Source of the DNA: Raphanus sativus | Taxonomy: Eukaryota > Streptophyta > Magnoliopsida > Brassicales > Brassicaceae | NCBI RefSeq assembly: GCF_000801105.2 | Contig: NW_026615351.1 | Location: 1-64,000, forward strand | DNA: 64,000 nt | Direction of reading: 5' to 3' | In this document: positions 60,736 through 64,000 of the stretch, piece by piece | Numbering within the stretch: the stretch's first letter is position 1 | Layout: every line of letters begins with the position of its first letter | Program-made: the position numbers and the translations under genes | Notes under the pieces: generated by a model | The model's database searches: none | Told to the model about the DNA's origin: nothing | The model's input: only the letters and a program-made list of their open reading frames with translations

Positions 60736-61928
60736 TTACATAAGCTTCAAGTCCTCTATATGATCTAGATATGCAAAAACTTTCTTACCCTTAAGCTCTT
60801 TCAATCCTCGGATTTCAACTCTTCTACTAGTTTTCCTCTCGAGATTGTAGTAAAGAACATAAAAAGGGTGGGATACTTTTCTCGGAAACAACACTATTTC
60901 ATTTTTACCAGTCACTACACTAAAGTATAACTTGTTGTCTTGTATAGCTTCATTCCTCGACATGGGAAACTTGTAAGTATGCTTCGACCATTCTTCTAAT
61001 TTTCCCGAGTCTTGTGGAACCCACAAGTCAAAACTTGTACTTGCTTCTTCACCAAAACTTCTTTTCATCTCAAGTGAAGCCAATCTACCCTTGTAGTTTA
61101 TCAGACTTGTTTCAGGTTCCATTGCTCCAAGGGAACTTTCCGTAACTCTAACAAAGCTGTACTTCTCAGATCTTACGTCAAAGCACACAATCATCATACG
61201 AGCATTGGGAAAGTAATGCTTATAAGCTTTGTAGTACAAAACACCACTGATGCATACACCATCAGAGACAGGAGAATGAGATGTGCCACATTCAATCCTT
61301 CTCCAAGACATTTTATCAGTTTCTGATATTGTCAGGACTTGATGATGCTCGTCAAAGATGGCGTTATCTCCTCCATGTCCTCCTGTTATTGTCAGTACCT
61401 TGACTTGTTTCTCAATCGGATCATACCCAAGAAATGTCCTTATCCAACTAAATCTCTCCCGTCTTTTCGCTTCTGGTAAAGTAAAGCATTGTCCAGTACT
61501 AGGGTTACATATCTTCCACAAATTTATATTTTCTCTAACATAGACCAAACTACTGATATGTCCTAATGTATAGAAACGTCCACACGGCAAACTCATCTGA
61601 TAATTGGCAGCTTTAAAAGATGAGTTCTCATCTGTATTTTCAGGCTGAGTTGAGGAAGACAAGAACAACTTGAGATTATTCTGTCCGCAGGCAAACAATA
61701 TCTGTGGTCGAGAGGAAGATCTTGTCAGGAAGGACTTTGTGAAATCTTGACCGCTGAGTGTGGAATCCCATAACTTGGATAGCAATGAAATCTCGCTATA
61801 GATCTCGACGGTGATCTCAAGAGTATCTCGATTATGAGATCATCTGGAATCTGTTCTGAGTGTTTTGAAAATCTTGTACGAATGGTTTGATGATCATCCT
61901 TCTGGTGCAGTGATTCCAGTGATTCCAT
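60736..61928 (-). pseudogene. F-box protein gene (FBA type 3), frameshifted
   Basis: The F-box starts at 61928: MESLESLHQKDDHQ, then the motif IPDDLIIEILLRSPSRSIAR. This frame ends at 61725. The expected next residues (SKLWDSTLSGQDFTKSFLTR) are in another frame that stays open to 60736 and carries a kelch-like F-box-associated type 3 region (LWKICNPSTGQCFTLPEAKR, FSWIRTFLGYDPIEKQVKVL, GRLASLEMKRSF). The break is between 61781 and 61782, where FHC-V-SKLW is expected but one base of the Val codon is missing. F-box proteins of this type are SCF ubiquitin-ligase substrate receptors in a fast-evolving, pseudogene-rich family. No F-box gene is expected here from the Arabidopsis order, so this is a lineage-specific insertion or duplicate. 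Confidence 0.85.
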
Positions 61929-64000
61929 GGCGGTGACGGTGAGACACTTGCGTTAAACCTAGCTTGCGTTCCAAACTATATATATATGTGGTAAATTAAT
62001 TGGCAAATCACTTAGATAGGAAAAAAAATAACAAACAAAGAGAAAATTTCCCAAAATAGTTTTAATTAAGTAGTAAATTGATTAAGTTACTTCAAAACCT
62101 AAACTCTTTCCTCTAACAACCTTACCCCTTAAATATTAAATCTTAAACCTAACCAATAAAATCAAACTCAAATGTAAAACAATTTTATAAGAAAAAAAAT
62201 AATAATTAGTTTTATTCTGAGAATTTTTTTCCTCTTTTTTGGTATCTTTAGAACAAAAAATTGTTGGACTTACCTTAGATAGCAAAAAGAAAAATTATGA
62301 CAAAATAGCATACATGGAAAAAAAATCTTTAAACAACATTAATTAAGAAAAATTCGTTGAAATAGCATGAGTTGGATACAACTTTTACATTCAAACAAAA
62401 TATCATAACATTGGATTTATGATTTAGTGATTATTGTTTATGGTTTATTATTAGAAGATGAGGTTGGGTTATAAACCTTTATAAATGACTAGAAGGTTTC
62501 CGATTATAATAATTTATATAGTTCTTTTTTAAAACAAAACTTAATCTATTTTTTAATATATTTTTAGAATTTAGTTTTCTCAGTACATATTACTGATAAT
62601 TATTTTAAGTTTTTTTATTGAGAAAACTAAAATCTAAAAAGAATATTAAAAGAAACAGTATAGCTTTTGAAACCGATGAAATCTCGAATTGGATGCTAAA
62701 AAAAAGACTGCCAATGTAAAATCAGTTTCAGAGCTCGCTGATAACCCCAACTTCCACTTTCTCAAGGAGTGAAACATCGTTTCAGCCTTCTTCCTAAGCC
62801 TCTTAAACAATGGGGGCTAGGCTATCATTGAGTTTTTAGAAATCTCAATAGGTTTCTTTTTTTGCTAGTTTCCCCAAACATCTTTAAATTAAGGGATCAT
62901 TTTCTTCTTTGCAGCCTTGTCACCTGTATATCAAGAAACATAAGGCGGGGAATTTAAATTGATGTAAAACAAATTTTGATTTAATGTATGAATTTATTAT
63001 TATGACACCGAAGATAACCCAACTGGGCCACGGAAAGCTTTGGGCTTAGGCCCATATTGGGGTTTTGGTTGCCACGTCATTTTGGTCAACAAAAATCACA
63101 GTGGTTTAAACCAGTGTCTTGTAGAGAACATGATAACTCACTAACTCAGTGCTTAACAACGATTTATCCGGTTACAAACCAGTGTCTTGCAGAAAACATG
63201 AGATTGATGCATGTGCAGACTTTCATAGAATTATGTTATTATTATTTTATTTTTTGGGTCAACTTTTAGGGTGAAAACTTGCAAGTATAATATCGAAGCA
63301 TTTAAAACAAAGAAACGATAAAAATGGACAACCATGTATGAACCTTTTCTTTTAGTAATAGACACCTACTGAAGCAAAAACAATAATAATACTGAGTCAT
63401 AAAATTCAAGTAGGTCTGAACTATATGTTTAAATAAGACGCTAAAAGAAAGATGCAATGTACATCTGCAACAATCTTGGAAGACGGTTTAAACTAAGCAT
63501 TTACCTGTCGTCCTAAGCATTTAAACCCGAGGCAATTAAAGTTTTAAGCACCTTTATCTTTGCCATACTTGGCTACTTCCATCCATGTTGTACAAAATTA
63601 TTAGTAGTGTTAGACTTTGTATTAATTAGTTGTGCTCATATTCATACCACTTGAGCACAAATACACAATAGAAAAAGCTCACTCTTTATCCTATTTGCTT
63701 CTGTTTTCTATGGCTCCTATCTAGTGGTATACATATTAACCAAAAACATATAAGCTATTGTCAGTAACTTATGCATAAATTAGTTTTTTGGTGTAAATAT
63801 TAAGATGTCATGCAGTTGTTTACCTACATAACATATTGTAAAAGATTTATTTAAAAAAAAACTAATATATTGTAAATAAGAATAAGAAATTGTAGTTTTT
63901 CGTGGCGAGATTTTGGTAGTAATATTCAGAGAGAGAAAAGTTTGGTGCTATTATACAAATATTGTTTTAAAAATCAATTCGACTTTAATGTATAACTGTT
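61929..64000. other. AT-rich right end without an intact gene
   Basis: Promoter of the F-box gene (61929-62100), then AT-rich sequence. A degenerate coding-like fragment is at 62704-62853. Around 63037-63060 are GGGCCACGG and GGCCCATATTGG (site II words) that could mark a weak promoter reading rightward. The word ACCAGTGTCTTG with downstream AACATGA occurs twice (63110 and 63178). No Arabidopsis gene of the collinear series is recognised. Confidence 0.4.
62704..62853 (+). pseudogene. Decayed coding fragment of unknown origin
   Basis: On the plus strand the frame reads KTANVKSVSELADNPNFHFL then KE, stop, NIVSAFFLSLLNNGG, stop, AIIEFLEISIG. The amino-acid composition is protein-like, but stops at 62770 and 62818 interrupt it. 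I do not recognise the family. It may be a pseudogene exon or chance. Confidence 0.3.

Noticed and set aside
61725..61785. Independent start for the FBA-region ORF at 61785
   Set aside because: The first codon is TTG; the frame is better explained as the continuation of the F-box gene after a one-base deletion.

Overview
This window is plant nuclear DNA, almost certainly from Brassica or a close Brassicaceae relative. The evidence is GT-AG introns, AT-rich intergenic DNA with Helitrons and MITEs, and a run of genes whose order I recognise from memory as Arabidopsis thaliana chromosome 1, about At1g04430 to At1g04590. I could not run an alignment, so orthology rests on recognised protein sequence plus conserved order.

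Layout, left to right. 1-2618: 3' part of a PMT8-type methyltransferase (+). 5163-7739: CKL13-type casein kinase 1 (+). 10983-11510: small C2H2 zinc-finger protein (+). 12216-16043: DUF810/MUN-domain protein (-). 17941-19063: ribosomal protein uL14 (+). 19234-20528: DUF3527 protein (-). 22210-23685: CCT-motif protein (-). 26067-30237: MAC3A/PRP19 spliceosomal ubiquitin ligase (+). 31431-33250: PDLP2 (+), with a one-base frameshift. 35434-36754: TPR protein (-). 37895-39712: C2-domain protein (+). 41006-42108: Aux/IAA repressor IAA12/BODENLOS (+). 44180-45215: small membrane protein (+). 45840-46554: AWPM-19-like protein (+). 46775-48674: folate-biopterin transporter-like MFS protein (-). 51869-57237: aldehyde oxidase, AAO4-like (-). 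57869-60215: EMB2748-like protein (-), with a probable frameshift. 60736-61928: F-box gene (-), frameshifted and not part of the collinear series. 61929-64000: no intact gene.

Transposable elements fill the gaps. There are four Helitron-like elements with CTAG ends and terminal hairpins: 2973-3718, 8040-9662, 16360-17007 and 33603-35227. The second and fourth are near-identical copies in opposite orientation. A Stowaway-type MITE sits in a DUF810 intron, a 1.28-kb near-perfect palindrome with 9-bp target duplications lies just downstream of IAA12, and an internally deleted PIF/Harbinger element (49090-51308) separates the transporter from AAO4.

The genes are independent eukaryotic transcription units and do not form a pathway. 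Ribosomal-protein, spliceosome and EMB genes carry site II (GGCCCA/TGGGCT) motifs, with telo-box motifs as well at the first two. The AWPM-19 gene carries an ABRE-type G-box. The points most worth checking are the three single-base frame breaks, the long palindrome beside IAA12, the PIF ORF1/ORF2 fusion, the exact 22-bp site II repeat upstream of EMB2748, and the apparent absence of RIC3 from the collinear block.
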